From positions 244,648-308,647 of the forward strand of contig NZ_PEBU01000005.1 of assembly GCF_002887595.1 (NCBI RefSeq): a DNA stretch of 64,000 nucleotides. The letters run 5' to 3'. Within the stretch, counting starts at the first letter, position 1. Every line of letters starts with the position of its first letter. Positions 51,499 to 61,411 of this stretch are shown here, in pieces. The notes below the pieces were generated by a model. It searched no databases, was not told where the DNA came from, and was given only the letters and a program-made list of their open reading frames with translations. A program made the position numbers and the translations under genes. The DNA is from Bowmanella denitrificans. GTDB taxonomy: Bacteria; Pseudomonadota; Gammaproteobacteria; Enterobacterales; Alteromonadaceae.

Positions 51499-51734
51499 GG
51501 CGTGCCACGCCCCCAAATATGGAACGCGCTGATATACAAGCGCTCCACTTTTTCTCTGGCCCAGGGAGTACGGCGCAAAAACTTGAGGCTGGATTTGATT
51601 GAAGGCTCATGGGTAAAGCAGCGAATCTCCACGGCCTTACCCATAGCTTCCCAGCCCAGCTCTTTTTCCAGGCGGATTAAGATCTGCTCCAGGGTAACGC
51701 CATGCAGGGGATTATTCGCCTGACTGCCACTCAT
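51495..51734 (-). CDS. VF530 (DUF2132) family putative DNA-binding protein
   Basis: The 79-residue protein matches VF530/DUF2132: NPLHGVTLEQILIRLEKELG, WEAMGKAVEIRCFTHEPSIK, SLKFLRRTPWAREKVERLYI. A structure of the Vibrio fischeri member suggested DNA binding, but the role is unknown. ATG 51734 has GGAGAT 4 bases upstream; the longer frame from 51812 has no support. The gene is convergent with the TonB receptor and both stops share the palindrome CTAG, so the two coding regions overlap by four bases. Confidence 0.88.
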   Translation of the reverse strand: MSGSQANNPLHGVTLEQILIRLEKELGWEAMGKAVEIRCFTHEPSIKSSLKFLRRTPWAREKVERLYISAFHIWGRGTP

Positions 51735-51879
51735 TGATATCTCCGGAAATTTAAGGCCAGCAGGCATTTTACCAGAATTGCCAGCGGGGTGATCTAATCT
51801 GGTTTCTAACACATATTTACAATTGCCTAACGCCTTCGTTGCAAAGCTTCGTTATTATAGGCCCATTAAAGACCAGAAT

Positions 51880-53067
51880 ATGCACACACCGATGAACAAG
51901 ATTTGGATCAAAATCACTCTGCCATTGGCTGCCATCGCCATGGGGATCGTAGGCTTTATGGCAATTAAGGCAACGGCCAGCGACAAAAGCGACAAGGTAG
52001 AGGTTGATTCCCGCCCCACGGTTAAAGTGGAAGCCCTGAGTACCGAAGACTACCAGGTGATCATTAATAGCTATGGTGAAGTTAAACCACTGGAAAGCAC
52101 TAAACTGGCGGCCTTGGTCGGCGGGGAAGTGGTGCAATGGCATGAAGATTTTGTACCCGGTGGTCTGGTCAAACGCGGCACCCTGTTGTTCAGCATAGAC
52201 AAACAGCAATATCAGGCTGCCTTGTTACAGGCCGAAGCCAATCTGAGCCAGGCCCAGGCACTGTTGGTGGAAGAGAGAGCCAGAGCCGAAGTGGCAAAAC
52301 GCGAAGCCAAATCCATGCCGTCCACCCAGGTTACCGACCTGTATCTGCGTAAGCCGCAGGTGATGAGTGCCGAAGCGGCGGTTAAATCTGCCGAAGCCCA
52401 GCTGAAAATTGCCCAGCGCGATCTCGCCTACACGGATGTACGCGCCCCTTACGATGCCCTGGTGATATCCCGTAATCTGGGTCTGGGTCAGTATGTGCAT
52501 CAGGGTAATGAGGTGGGCGAGCTGTATAATGTCGAAACCGCCGAGATCAATCTGCCCATTGCCGGCTTTGATGCCATGTTCCTGCCGGCCGAACTGGCTG
52601 GCAGTCAAGCCCAGATTACCAGCCGCGGCGCAGTCAGTCTGACCCGTACCGGTACCATAGAACGGGATTTAGGCATTATCGATCAGGGCACCCGTATGAG
52701 CCAGGTGGTAGCGCGTATTCGCGATCCATACAGTCTCAACACCGACGCGCCGGCCTTTAAATTCGGCACTTATGTGGAAGTCACCTTAAAAGGTGCCACC
52801 CTGCAAGATATCTTCCGCCTGCCACAGGATCTGGTGACCAATCGCAAAGTCTGGGTGGTTAACAAAGACAACGAGCTGGAATCTCGCACCGTTAAGGTAC
52901 TGCGTGAAGAGGCCGAATACTTCCTGATTGGCAATGGCCTGAATGAAGGTGAACGCGTGGTGATGACGCTGCCCGAATATCCGCAAAACGGCATGAAGGT
53001 TAAAATTGCCGGTGAGCAGGACAAGACCAGCGCCGACAGCGCCCTGGTTGCCCAGGCAAACGAGTAA
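51880..53067 (+). CDS. RND efflux periplasmic adaptor (membrane fusion protein)
   Basis: The ~395-residue adaptor has an N-terminal membrane/signal helix (IKITLPLAAIAMGIVGFMAI), a lipoyl/barrel-sandwich hybrid domain (LESTKLAALVGGEVVQWHED), an alpha hairpin (AEANLSQAQALLVEERARAE), a beta-barrel and a C-terminal membrane-proximal domain (VWVVNKDNELESRTVKVL). It bridges the RND pump encoded 9 bp downstream to an outer-membrane channel not encoded here. Start ATG 51880 or 51892; upstream codons from 51823 do not look like a signal sequence. The drug or metabolite exported is unknown. Confidence 0.93.
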   Translation: MHTPMNKIWIKITLPLAAIAMGIVGFMAIKATASDKSDKVEVDSRPTVKVEALSTEDYQVIINSYGEVKPLESTKLAALVGGEVVQWHEDFVPGGLVKRGTLLFSIDKQQYQAALLQAEANLSQAQALLVEERARAEVAKREAKSMPSTQVTDLYLRKPQVMSAEAAVKSAEAQLKIAQRDLAYTDVRAPYDALVISRNLGLGQYVHQGNEVGELYNVETAEINLPIAGFDAMFLPAELAGSQAQITSRGAVSLTRTGTIERDLGIIDQGTRMSQVVARIRDPYSLNTDAPAFKFGTYVEVTLKGATLQDIFRLPQDLVTNRKVWVVNKDNELESRTVKVLREEAEYFLIGNGLNEGERVVMTLPEYPQNGMKVKIAGEQDKTSADSALVAQANE

Positions 53068-53076
53068 GGAAAGGTC

Positions 53077-56000
53077 ATGTCCAATACCGAAGCCAAAGAA
53101 CAGGGCCTGATAGCCTTTTTTGCCCGTAACACGGTGGCGGCCAACCTGATGATGTGGTTTATCATCGTCATGGGCCTGGTGAGCTTTTTCACCATCCAGC
53201 GCCAGATGTTCCCCAATATTGAAATTAACTACATCAATATCAGTGCCACCTATCGCGGCGCTTCGCCGCAGGAAATTGAAGAAGGCATACTGATCAAGAT
53301 TGAAGAATCTTTAAAGGATGTCACCGAAATTAAACGTCTGGTGTCCCGTGCCTTTCGCAACAGCGGTCGGGTTACTCTGGAGATTCATACCAAGGAAGAT
53401 ATCACCGACGTGCTGGACAAGGTCAAACTGCGGGTCGACAGTATTGCCACCTTCCCGGCCGGCATGGAACCTGTCACGGTTTCACAGGAAGAATTCCGCC
53501 AGGACGTGATTGAAATGGCGGTGGTGGGCGACCTGCCCCTCAAAGACCTGAAAACCATTGCCATTCAGATGGAGCGCGAACTGTTACAACTAGGCAATGT
53601 GTCGCTGGTGAATCTGGATGCACCGGATGATGAAATCGCGGTGGAAATCAAACCCGAGATGCTGCGCCGCTACAATCTGACCCTGGACGATGTGGCCACC
53701 GCTATTCGTCGTTACTCGGCCAATATCTCGGCCGGCCAGATCCGCACCGATTCAGGCATTATTGCCGTGCGGGTGGAAAATCAATATTACAATGGTGACG
53801 AGTTCCGCAATATACCGGTCAAAATAGGTGCAAACGGAGCCAAGGTATTGCTACAGGACGTCGCGTTTATTCAGGACGACCTGACGGAAGGCGAACGCTA
53901 TTTCAAATACTCGGGTGAAAACGCCATCTTTATGTCGGTCAAAGCCACCAAGGACCAGAATATGGTGCCGGTGGCCAAATCGGTGAAAGACTTTATCGAG
54001 CATCGTAACCAGACGCTGCCACATGGAGTGGAAATGCGCGTGCTGGTGGATATGACCTATTACCTCAATGCCCGTTTGGATATGATGCTCAACAACCTGT
54101 GGCAGGGTGCCATTCTGGTTGCGCTGATGCTGACGCTGTTCCTGCGCTTCCGCCTGGCATTCTGGGTTATGGTGGGTCTGCCGGTATGTTTCCTCGGGGC
54201 GGTAATGATGATGCCGGTGTTCGGGGTTACCATCAATATTCTGTCGCTGTTCGCCTTTATTATGGTACTGGGGATCGTGGTGGATGACGCCATCGTGATA
54301 GGGGAAAGTGCCTACACCGAAATAGAAAACAAAGGGCCGGGGGTGGAGAACGTTATCCGCGGCGCCAAACGGGTGGCCACGCCTGCCACCTTCGGCGTAC
54401 TGACCACTATTGCCGTATTTGCCCCCTTTGTGTTCAGTAAGGGACCAGAAGGCACGTTCTTTGTCATTATCGCCACTATGGTGATCTTGTGTCTGAGTTT
54501 CAGCCTGATTGAATCTAAGCTGATTCTGCCTGCGCACATTGCCCACATCGATTTTAAGCCGGTAAAACCTGGCAGTTGGCGTGACCGCTTTAACCAGCGT
54601 TTCTTCGGTTTCGTGAATGGCCGTTACCGCAACTTTGTGACCCGCTGTGTGGAGTGGCGCTGGCTGACCTTATGCGGTTTTATTGCCATGCTGATCATCA
54701 GTTGGGCGCTGATTTCCGCCAACCACGTGCGTATGGTGCCCACCCCAAAAGTGCCGCACGATTTCCCGTCGGTCAGCATCGAAATGAATGAGACGGTATC
54801 TGACGAAGCCACTATCGATGCATTGAAAATAGTGGAAGCGGCTATCTGGCAGGTGGATAAAGAGATTGCCGCCGAATACGGTAGCGGCATGGTTAAGGAC
54901 CTGCTGGCCTTTAACCAGGGTCGCACCGAAGCGCGTATAGTAGTGCCACTGGTAGACGAAGACCAACGTCACTTCACCGCCTTTGAGCTGGCCCGCCGCT
55001 GGCGCGAGAAGATTCCGGAGATTCCCGGTATGAAGTCCTTTACCATTCAGGATGATGTGAACGGTGGCGGTGACGACGGAGAATTTGGTTATCTGTTATT
55101 TGGTTCGGATATCAAAACCCTGAATGAAGCCGGTCGTTATTTCATTGGCAAGTTGCAGGAACAGGAAGGCTTGTTCGATGTCAGTTCCACCATTGACCCG
55201 GCCAGCAAAGAAATCCAGATGCAGTTGTTGCCGGTTGCCTATGACCTGGGCCTGGATTTAACCAGTATTGCCAACCAGATTGGCGACAGTTTCTATGGCA
55301 GCGAAGCGCAGCGGGTCATTCGGGGCACCGAAGAAGTGCGCGTGATGGTGCGCTATCCCAAGCTGACCCGCGAACAGTTTGCCGAACTGAAATATGCCAT
55401 TATCCAGACGCCATCCGGTAAGGAAGTCATGCTGGGCGACGTCGTGACCCTGAGCGAACAGCCAGGCATCAGCTATATCCGCCGCGAAGGTGGCTATCGC
55501 AGCGTGTATGTGTGGGGCAATATTGACGAAGAAAAGATTGAGCCCAATGCCGTGGTCAAAACCATTGAGGATAAACTGCTGCCAGATATGCAGGCGATGT
55601 TCCCCTCTGTGAAAACCGAACTGGGTGGCGATATTGCCGAACAGCAGGCCCAGCAAAACGAACAGATGATGTTCTTCATTGCTGGCATGATTATCGTCTA
55701 CATCCTGTTGGCTGTGCCGCTGAAGAGTTACGGCCAGCCCATTATTATTATGTCGGTGATCCCTTTCAGCCTGACCGGCGCCATTTGGGGGCACTTCCTG
55801 TTCGGGCTGGATTTAAGCATGATGTCTACTTTTGGCCTGATCGCGGCGGCCGGGGTGGTGATCAACGACAGTCTGGTAATGACCGATTTTATCAATCAGC
55901 GCCGCGCCGAAGGACACCGCATATTGGATGCGGTGCTCGAAGCAGGTTGTGCCAGATTCAGGGCTATCACCCTGACGTCGATCACCACCTTTGCCGGGGT

Positions 56001-56229
56001 ACTGCCGATTATGTTTGAAACCAGTCTGCAGGCCAGGTTTGTGATTCCCATGGCGGTCGCGCTGGGCTTCGCGGTGATGTACGCCACCCTGGTGACCTTA
56101 CTGTTGGTACCTTGCCTGTATCTGATTCTGGAGGACCTGCGTAAGCCCTTCAGATATATCCGCACAAAGCTGGGTGGCAAGCCCGCCTCGCAGGAGAGCC
56201 CTGACCCGGCTTTGAGCGAAAGCCACTAA
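53077..56229 (+). CDS. RND-family inner-membrane efflux transporter
   Basis: The 1050-residue pump has the RND pattern: helix 1 (AANLMMWFIIVMGLVSFFTI), a first large periplasmic loop (about 45-330), helices 2-6, the proton-relay Asp pair in VLGIVVDDAIVIGESAYTEI, a second periplasmic loop and helices 7-12 (LIAAAGVVINDSLVMTDFIN). It uses the proton gradient to expel amphiphilic compounds as a trimer. Overall it resembles AcrB-like pumps of the HAE1 side branch found in marine bacteria. It is co-transcribed with the adaptor upstream, and a terminator follows at once. Confidence 0.95.
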   Translation: MSNTEAKEQGLIAFFARNTVAANLMMWFIIVMGLVSFFTIQRQMFPNIEINYINISATYRGASPQEIEEGILIKIEESLKDVTEIKRLVSRAFRNSGRVTLEIHTKEDITDVLDKVKLRVDSIATFPAGMEPVTVSQEEFRQDVIEMAVVGDLPLKDLKTIAIQMERELLQLGNVSLVNLDAPDDEIAVEIKPEMLRRYNLTLDDVATAIRRYSANISAGQIRTDSGIIAVRVENQYYNGDEFRNIPVKIGANGAKVLLQDVAFIQDDLTEGERYFKYSGENAIFMSVKATKDQNMVPVAKSVKDFIEHRNQTLPHGVEMRVLVDMTYYLNARLDMMLNNLWQGAILVALMLTLFLRFRLAFWVMVGLPVCFLGAVMMMPVFGVTINILSLFAFIMVLGIVVDDAIVIGESAYTEIENKGPGVENVIRGAKRVATPATFGVLTTIAVFAPFVFSKGPEGTFFVIIATMVILCLSFSLIESKLILPAHIAHIDFKPVKPGSWRDRFNQRFFGFVNGRYRNFVTRCVEWRWLTLCGFIAMLIISWALISANHVRMVPTPKVPHDFPSVSIEMNETVSDEATIDALKIVEAAIWQVDKEIAAEYGSGMVKDLLAFNQGRTEARIVVPLVDEDQRHFTAFELARRWREKIPEIPGMKSFTIQDDVNGGGDDGEFGYLLFGSDIKTLNEAGRYFIGKLQEQEGLFDVSSTIDPASKEIQMQLLPVAYDLGLDLTSIANQIGDSFYGSEAQRVIRGTEEVRVMVRYPKLTREQFAELKYAIIQTPSGKEVMLGDVVTLSEQPGISYIRREGGYRSVYVWGNIDEEKIEPNAVVKTIEDKLLPDMQAMFPSVKTELGGDIAEQQAQQNEQMMFFIAGMIIVYILLAVPLKSYGQPIIIMSVIPFSLTGAIWGHFLFGLDLSMMSTFGLIAAAGVVINDSLVMTDFINQRRAEGHRILDAVLEAGCARFRAITLTSITTFAGVLPIMFETSLQARFVIPMAVALGFAVMYATLVTLLLVPCLYLILEDLRKPFRYIRTKLGGKPASQESPDPALSESH

Positions 56230-56233
56230 TTCC

Positions 56234-56258
56234 AAGCCCGTCAAACGACGGGCTTTTT
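56234..56258 (+). terminator. Terminator of the RND operon
   Basis: AAGCCCGTC (56234-56242), loop AAAC, GACGGGCTT (56247-56255), then TTTTT. It lies 5 bp after the pump stop. Confidence 0.93.
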
Positions 56259-56612
56259 ATTGGTTTTCAAGGCTCAGCGTGGCCGCCAGCGAGTCAATAC
56301 GCATAGGCAGTGGCTCTGCGATATAGCGAGGGAATAACCAGCCAGCACAAAGCCAGCAACATGCGCGGTTCAATGACAAGACTGTTCTGCAGATCACTGT
56401 ATCATAACCTCAAACATAGCTTAGTTCCTGATTCCAGACCTGCTATTGCTTATGCAAAAAGCAACTAGCCGAAATCCTATATATTGCCTGTCGGCGAGTT
56501 GACAACTTTCCAGCCGCCAGACTATGTTGCAGAACAGCACAAATGAACGATCGGCCAATACAATCAAGTACCTGTGCCTGCTTGGCATGGGGCCACTTTG
56601 AAGGACATTATC
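56259..56612. other. Gene-free stretch before the aminotransferase
   Basis: No convincing gene is seen. A short minus-strand frame ending at about 56263 (...FPRYIAEPLPMRIDSLAATL...) could be the tail of a lost gene, but I cannot assign it. The promoter of the aminotransferase presumably lies in the last 150 bases. Confidence 0.35.
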
Positions 56613-57911
56613 ATGACCCGCAATGCACAACTTCAGGCCAGAAAAGAACAGGTCATCGCCCGTGGCCAGGGCAATCTTTACCCCATCTACGTGAAAAAGG
56701 CCCTCAATGCCGAGCTATGGGACGAAGACGGCCAGCGTTATATCGACTTCGGCACCGGTATTGCGGTATGCAATACCGGTCATAATCACCCTAAAGTCAG
56801 CGCTGCGGCCAAGGCCCAGATCGATGACTTTTCCCATAGCTGTGTGATGATCAACCCCTACGAAGAAGCCGTGGCTCTGGCCGAACAACTTGTACGCCAT
56901 ACCCCCGGTCCCTCTGCCAAGAAGGCCATTTTTGTTACCACCGGCGCCGAAGCGGTGGAAAATTGCATTAAGATTGCCCGTGCTCATACCGGTCGTCGTG
57001 GGGTGATTGCATTTAATGGCGGCTTTCATGGCCGTACCAATCTGGCCATGGCCCTGACCGGTAAGGTCAGCCCGTATAAATACCAGTTTGGCCCCTTTCC
57101 TGCCGATATTTACCATGTGCCCTTCCCCACCGCTTTGCATGGTATCAGTGAAATCGACAGCCTAAAGGCCATTGAAACCCTGTTTAAAGTGGCCATTGCC
57201 CCCACCGATGTAGCCGCCATTATTATCGAGCCGGTGCAGGGTGAAGGCGGCTTTTATATGGCCTCGACCGCCTTTTTACAGGCGCTGCGTCAGCTTTGTG
57301 ACCAGCACGGTATTGTGCTGATTCTGGACGAAATTCAGAGCGGCTTTGGCCGTACCGGCAGTATGTTCTGTCATCAACAGGCCGGCATTGAGGCGGATTT
57401 AATGACAGCTGCCAAAGGTATTGCCGGCGGCTACCCGCTGGCCGCTGTGGTGGGCAAGGCAGATATTATGGATGCACCACTACCCGGCGGCCTGGGTGGC
57501 ACCTATGGTGGTTCACCGATTGGCTGTGCCGCAGCTCTGGCAGTAATGGATGTACTTGAAGAAGAACGGCTGATTGAACGGGCTAACTGGATAGGTGAGC
57601 AGTTTAAGGCACGCCTGCATGCCCTGCAGGGTGAGTTTCCCCAACTGGTTGGCGAGGTCAGAGTCAAAGGCGCGATGGTAGCCCTGGAACTGGTGAAAAA
57701 CGGTGATGCCCACCAACCCAATATGGATCTGACCAAAGCCTTGGTAGCCAATGCACCGGCCCATGGGCTGATTCTGCTGTCCTGCGGCTTTTACGCCAAT
57801 GTGATCCGTTTCCTGCCAGCCCTAACCATCCCTGAGGCGCATTTGCAGGAAGGCCTGGATGCGTTTGACAAACTGTTCCGGGAACTGGCTGTAGCAGCAT
57901 TGGCGGCTTAG
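56613..57911 (+). CDS. gabT: 4-aminobutyrate aminotransferase (GabT-type, class III)
   Basis: The 432-residue PLP enzyme transfers the amino group of 4-aminobutyrate to 2-oxoglutarate, giving succinate semialdehyde and glutamate. Class III landmarks: IDFGTGIAVCNTGHNHPKV, VTTGAEAVENCIKIARAHTG, NGGFHGRTNLAMALTGKV, IIEPVQGEGGFY, LILDEIQSGFGRTG and the PLP lysine in MTAAKGIAGGYPLAAVV. Start ATG 56613 has AAGGAC 6 bases upstream. No succinate-semialdehyde dehydrogenase is adjacent; a related omega-amino acid substrate (5-aminovalerate) is possible. Confidence 0.9.
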   Translation: MTRNAQLQARKEQVIARGQGNLYPIYVKKALNAELWDEDGQRYIDFGTGIAVCNTGHNHPKVSAAAKAQIDDFSHSCVMINPYEEAVALAEQLVRHTPGPSAKKAIFVTTGAEAVENCIKIARAHTGRRGVIAFNGGFHGRTNLAMALTGKVSPYKYQFGPFPADIYHVPFPTALHGISEIDSLKAIETLFKVAIAPTDVAAIIIEPVQGEGGFYMASTAFLQALRQLCDQHGIVLILDEIQSGFGRTGSMFCHQQAGIEADLMTAAKGIAGGYPLAAVVGKADIMDAPLPGGLGGTYGGSPIGCAAALAVMDVLEEERLIERANWIGEQFKARLHALQGEFPQLVGEVRVKGAMVALELVKNGDAHQPNMDLTKALVANAPAHGLILLSCGFYANVIRFLPALTIPEAHLQEGLDAFDKLFRELAVAALAA

Positions 57912-58033
57912 TTTTTGCACCACGAAAGTTGGGGGCCTTGCCCCCAGCACTCAATTCGATGATGGACCTAATTAGGCCTCATTGCCGCTTATAAACGCAC
58001 ATGAACGCACATGAACGCAATGAGGAACTAACG

Positions 58034-58192
58034 TTGCTTCGTAACCTAGCGACTTTCATTGCAGTTGTGGGATTTTCAACAGCCTGTACTGAAAATACCG
58101 ACAGTATCAGTATCAACGGTCAGTTCAAAAATTACTTGGAAGTTAGTTACGAAGAATATAATTCGGAAAAATATACACCTAACCAGATTTAG
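58034..58192 (+). CDS. Small putative lipoprotein
   Basis: From TTG 58034 (RBS GAGGAA five bases upstream) the 52-residue product begins MLRNLATFIAVVGFSTAC, a lipoprotein signal with lipobox STAC. It ends in a short polar tail rich in Asn, Ser, Tyr and Glu. An in-frame ATG at 58001 would bury the signal behind charged residues. I do not recognise the family. It lies 31 bp before another tiny membrane-protein gene. Confidence 0.5.
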   Translation: MLRNLATFIAVVGFSTACTENTDSISINGQFKNYLEVSYEEYNSEKYTPNQI

Positions 58193-58223
58193 TATCTTAT
58201 CCATATGCAAAGGAGTTTAAGAA

Positions 58224-58406
58224 ATGGAAACATTCACTTATATGACTTCCTTTATTCTGATATTTGTCGCTATACCCGGCCTGGTTGTATATCGGCAGCA
58301 TAAGAGTATTGAAAAAACGGTACGCTGGATTATTGTATTTCTAGCTTTACCGATAATCGGGATTTTAGTCTATGTCTACTTAAACAAAAACAGTAATTCC
58401 TGTTAA
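58224..58406 (+). CDS. Small membrane protein, PLDc_N-like
   Basis: The 60-residue product has two hydrophobic helices (YMTSFILIFVAIPGLVVYR and WIIVFLALPIIGILVYVYL) separated by a short charged loop, resembling the PLDc_N (phospholipase D nuclease N-terminal-like) module of tiny membrane proteins. A strong RBS, AAGGAG, lies 8 bases before the ATG. Coding is plausible from the RBS and hydrophobic pattern; function is unknown. Confidence 0.6.
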   Translation: METFTYMTSFILIFVAIPGLVVYRQHKSIEKTVRWIIVFLALPIIGILVYVYLNKNSNSC

Positions 58407-58599
58407 GTTTTTTGACTAAGCTTATGATGGCTGCTCTCCTGCAACCGCCATAAATACCTGTTAATTACGCAGATTGGTGACACTAGACAATTCTTACAGA
58501 GTAATCATTTAGTGTCTGTATAACGGAGTCACCGCAAACTTCACTTCGTGTCTTTCGTTATCTTCGTGGTAAATTCTGTTATCCATATTCTAATAACCA

Positions 58600-58630
58600 G
58601 AAAAACAAAAAGCGCCAACCAGGGCGCTTT
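58600..58630 (-). terminator. Terminator of the tyrosine-catabolic operon
   Basis: On the minus strand AAAGCGCC (58630-58623) pairs with GGCGCTTT (58616-58609), followed by a T-rich run. It lies about 50 bp beyond the fumarylacetoacetate hydrolase stop. Confidence 0.88.
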
Positions 58631-58678
58631 GCATAGCCGATGCAGCTAAACGCAGACATCGGCAATATAAAGTCGGGC

Positions 58679-59686
58679 TTATGCCTGCTGCACAACCTGA
58701 TCAATACAACCAAATATAGACTGGCCGTTCTGGTCCAGCATCTCAATGCGGATACTGTTACCAAAGTCCATAAAAGGCGTACTGGGCTGACCTTGCTGAA
58801 TGGTTTCAATCATACGAATTTCAGCAATACAGCTATAACCGACACCGCCTTCTGCTACAGGTTTACCTGGACCATCATTGAGTTTATTCGATACCGTACC
58901 GGAACCGATAATGGTGCCAGCCACCAGCGGACGGGTTTTAGCGGCATGGGCAATTAACTGGCCAAAGTGAAAGGTCATATCCACTCCGGCATTAGGCTTA
59001 CCAAACAGCTCTCCATTTAAATGGCTGATCAGCGGCAAATGCAGTTTGCCGGCTTGCCAGGCATCACCCAGTTCATCCAGCGTTACGCATACCGGTGAAA
59101 AGGCACTGGAGGGTTTGGACTGGTAAAAACCAAAGCCTTTGGCCAGCTCCGCCGGAATCAGGCCACGTAACGACACATCGTTAACCAGCATTACCAGGCG
59201 AATATAGGACAACGCCTGCTCAGCCGATACGCCCATGGGCACGTCATCAACAATCACGGCGACTTCGGCTTCAAAGTCGATACCAAAACCTTCACTTTGC
59301 GGCATCAGCACTGGGGCATGAGGGGCAAGGAAGGTATCTGAGCCGCCCTGATAAATCAGCGGGTCGGTCCAGAAGGTATCAGGCATCTCGGCATTACGCG
59401 CCTTACGCACCAACTCAACGTGGTTCACGTAAGCACTGCCGTCGGCCCAATGATATGCACGAGGCAGTGGCGATGTGCAGTCTGCCTGATTAAAGGGTTC
59501 CCCGCTCACATCACCCTGTTCCAGGGCCTGATAGCGCTCGCGCAGCGGCGCTTCCAGCTCGGCCCAGTTGTCCAGGGCAAATTGCAGCGTCGGCGCGATA
59601 TCAGAGACTGACAGCATACGGCTCAGATCTTTGCTGACCAGTACCAACTTACCGTCACGACCGGATTTCAGACTGGCCAGCTTCAT
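58679..59686 (-). CDS. Fumarylacetoacetate hydrolase family protein
   Basis: The 335-residue enzyme shows the FAH fold: GIDFEAEVAVIVDDVPMGVS with the metal-binding E-x-E, IRLVMLVNDVSLRGL with the next Asp, and the terminal-loop GTIIGSGTVSN. In tyrosine breakdown it cleaves fumarylacetoacetate to fumarate and acetoacetate. Its ATG overlaps the stop of the VOC gene by four bases, and hppD lies upstream, so it is the last gene of this operon; a terminator follows. A fumarylpyruvate-type substrate cannot be excluded. Confidence 0.9.
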   Translation of the reverse strand: MKLASLKSGRDGKLVLVSKDLSRMLSVSDIAPTLQFALDNWAELEAPLRERYQALEQGDVSGEPFNQADCTSPLPRAYHWADGSAYVNHVELVRKARNAEMPDTFWTDPLIYQGGSDTFLAPHAPVLMPQSEGFGIDFEAEVAVIVDDVPMGVSAEQALSYIRLVMLVNDVSLRGLIPAELAKGFGFYQSKPSSAFSPVCVTLDELGDAWQAGKLHLPLISHLNGELFGKPNAGVDMTFHFGQLIAHAAKTRPLVAGTIIGSGTVSNKLNDGPGKPVAEGGVGYSCIAEIRMIETIQQGQPSTPFMDFGNSIRIEMLDQNGQSIFGCIDQVVQQA

Positions 59687-60231
59687 TGCTGACCTCCTGG
59701 AAATTCACCTTCGCCGTGCAGCCAGGCGGCGTGTTTAGGCGCCTTTTTGGTTTGTGCCCATTCGTCCAACATGGCCGGAGCAACGCGTTTCAGCTCTTCC
59801 AGCATACCGGGTTTGGCGGTATTGGCCGCCAGTTCAATCCGGTGACCATTAGGATCAAAGAAGTAGATGGACTTAAAGATGGTGTGCTCTGTAGGGCCCA
59901 GCACCTTCAGACCGGCATTTTCCAGGCGCTGTTTGGCGGCCAGCAACTCATCCATTGAGGCCACTTCAAACGCAATATGCTGTACCCAGGCCGGGGTATT
60001 CTGATCGCGATCCATATCCGGCGAGTTTGGCAGCTCAAAGAATGCCAACACATTGCCCTGACCGGCATCCAGAAACACATGCATATAAGGGTCCGGGGCC
60101 TTGGTGGAAGGCACTTCGTTTTCAGCGATAGCCAGCAGAAAGTCCATATCCAGCAGGTCGCGGTAAAATTCCACGGTCTGCTTGGCATCCTTGCAGCGGT
60201 AAGCTACGTGGTGAATGCGTTGAATTTTCAT
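59683..60231 (-). CDS. VOC-superfamily (glyoxalase-like) protein
   Basis: The 182-residue protein holds two beta-alpha-beta-beta-beta VOC modules: IHHVAYRCKDAKQTVEFYRD and VQHIAFEVASMDELLAAKQR with FFDPNGHRIELAAN. The metal ligands would be His7/8, the second-module His and the Glu in HRIELAA. Members near hppD are probably dioxygenases or isomerases of aromatic catabolism, but the substrate is unknown. It lies 22 bp after hppD and overlaps the FAH gene. Homogentisate dioxygenase (hmgA), the expected neighbour, is not in this window. Confidence 0.87.
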   Translation of the reverse strand: MKIQRIHHVAYRCKDAKQTVEFYRDLLDMDFLLAIAENEVPSTKAPDPYMHVFLDAGQGNVLAFFELPNSPDMDRDQNTPAWVQHIAFEVASMDELLAAKQRLENAGLKVLGPTEHTIFKSIYFFDPNGHRIELAANTAKPGMLEELKRVAPAMLDEWAQTKKAPKHAAWLHGEGEFPGGQQ

Positions 60232-60253
60232 CGTTACTCCTTATGCCGTTGCC

Positions 60254-61342
60254 TTAGGCGTTTTCTTTGGCTGAGCTGCCGACCACGCCACGGGCGACCT
60301 GATCACGTTCAATAGATTCAAACAGTGCTTTAAAGTTACCTTCACCGAAGCCTTCGTCTTCTTTACGCTGAATAAACTCAAAAAATACCGGCCCAAGTGC
60401 AGCTTCAGAGAAGATTTGCAACAACAAACGTGGTTTGCCACCTTCGGTGGTGCCGTCCAGCAAAATACCACGGGCCTGCAACTGGTCTACCGGCTCACCA
60501 TGGCCTGGCAGACGTTCTTCCAGCATCTCGTAGTAGGTGGCCGGGGGCGCGGTCATAAACTTCACGCCTTTGGCTTTTAGCTTGTCCCAACAGGCCAACA
60601 GGTCGTCACAGGCAAAGGCAATATGCTGTATACCTTCACCGTTGTATTTCATCAGGAACTCTTCAATCTGACCACCCGCGCTGGCTTCTTCATTCAGCGG
60701 AATACGAATTTTGCCGTCAGGGGCTGTCATGGCCTTGGACAGCAAACCTGTGTACTCGCCCTTGATATCGAAATAACGAATTTCACGGAAGTTGAACAGG
60801 TTCGTATAGTAGTCGGCCCAGTACTGCATACGACCACGGTAAACGTTGTGGGTCAGGTGATCCAGAGTATGGAAGCCACAACCTTCAGGGTGACGATCCA
60901 CACCTTCAATCCAGTTAAAGTCAATATCGTAAATCGTCTGACCTTCTTTGTAGCGATCAATCAGGTACAAGGTAGCCCCGCCAATCCCCTTAATGGCTGG
61001 CAGGCGTAATTCCATGGCACCAGTCTGAGTATCCACTGGCTGCGCACCCTTTTTCAGTGCGGCTGCATAGGCTTTTTGCGAGTCTTTAACTCTGAACGCC
61101 ATACCACAGGCTGACGGTCCATGCTCAATGGCATAGTAGTGGGCATGACTTTTAGGTTCATAGTTGGTGATAAAGTTAATGTCGCCCTGACGCCACAGCT
61201 CCACATCCTTCGACTTATGACGCGCTACCAGGGTGAAGCCCATGGCTGCAAAAATGGGCTCCAGCACACCTTTCTGCGGAGCGGTAAACTCGACAAACTC
61301 GAAACCGTCCAAGCCCATCGGGTTCTCAAACAAATCCGCCAT
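60254..61342 (-). CDS. hppD: 4-hydroxyphenylpyruvate dioxygenase
   Basis: The 362-residue enzyme converts 4-hydroxyphenylpyruvate to homogentisate. Motifs: [14 protein letters not shown] at the N-terminus, [20 protein letters not shown] with the first iron His, [19 protein letters not shown] with the second His, and [20 protein letters not shown] with the Glu ligand. ATG 61342 has AAGGGG 8 bases upstream; the ORF's 32 extra N-terminal codons are not family-like. It is first in the operon hppD-VOC-FAH, with twin MarR palindromes in its promoter region. Confidence 0.96.
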   Translation of the reverse strand: MADLFENPMGLDGFEFVEFTAPQKGVLEPIFAAMGFTLVARHKSKDVELWRQGDINFITNYEPKSHAHYYAIEHGPSACGMAFRVKDSQKAYAAALKKGAQPVDTQTGAMELRLPAIKGIGGATLYLIDRYKEGQTIYDIDFNWIEGVDRHPEGCGFHTLDHLTHNVYRGRMQYWADYYTNLFNFREIRYFDIKGEYTGLLSKAMTAPDGKIRIPLNEEASAGGQIEEFLMKYNGEGIQHIAFACDDLLACWDKLKAKGVKFMTAPPATYYEMLEERLPGHGEPVDQLQARGILLDGTTEGGKPRLLLQIFSEAALGPVFFEFIQRKEDEGFGEGNFKALFESIERDQVARGVVGSSAKENA

Positions 61343-61411
61343 TTCAATCCCCTTATTTACTCTTTGCTGCATTTTGGGCAACCTTTGACACAATGTTACC
61401 CAAGTGTTTTG

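Noticed and set aside
51826-51865. GCCTAACGCC box followed by repeated CTTCGTT, resembling an attC start
   Set aside because: The opposite GTTRRRY core and pairing arms are missing; the CTTCGTT copies are direct, not inverted.
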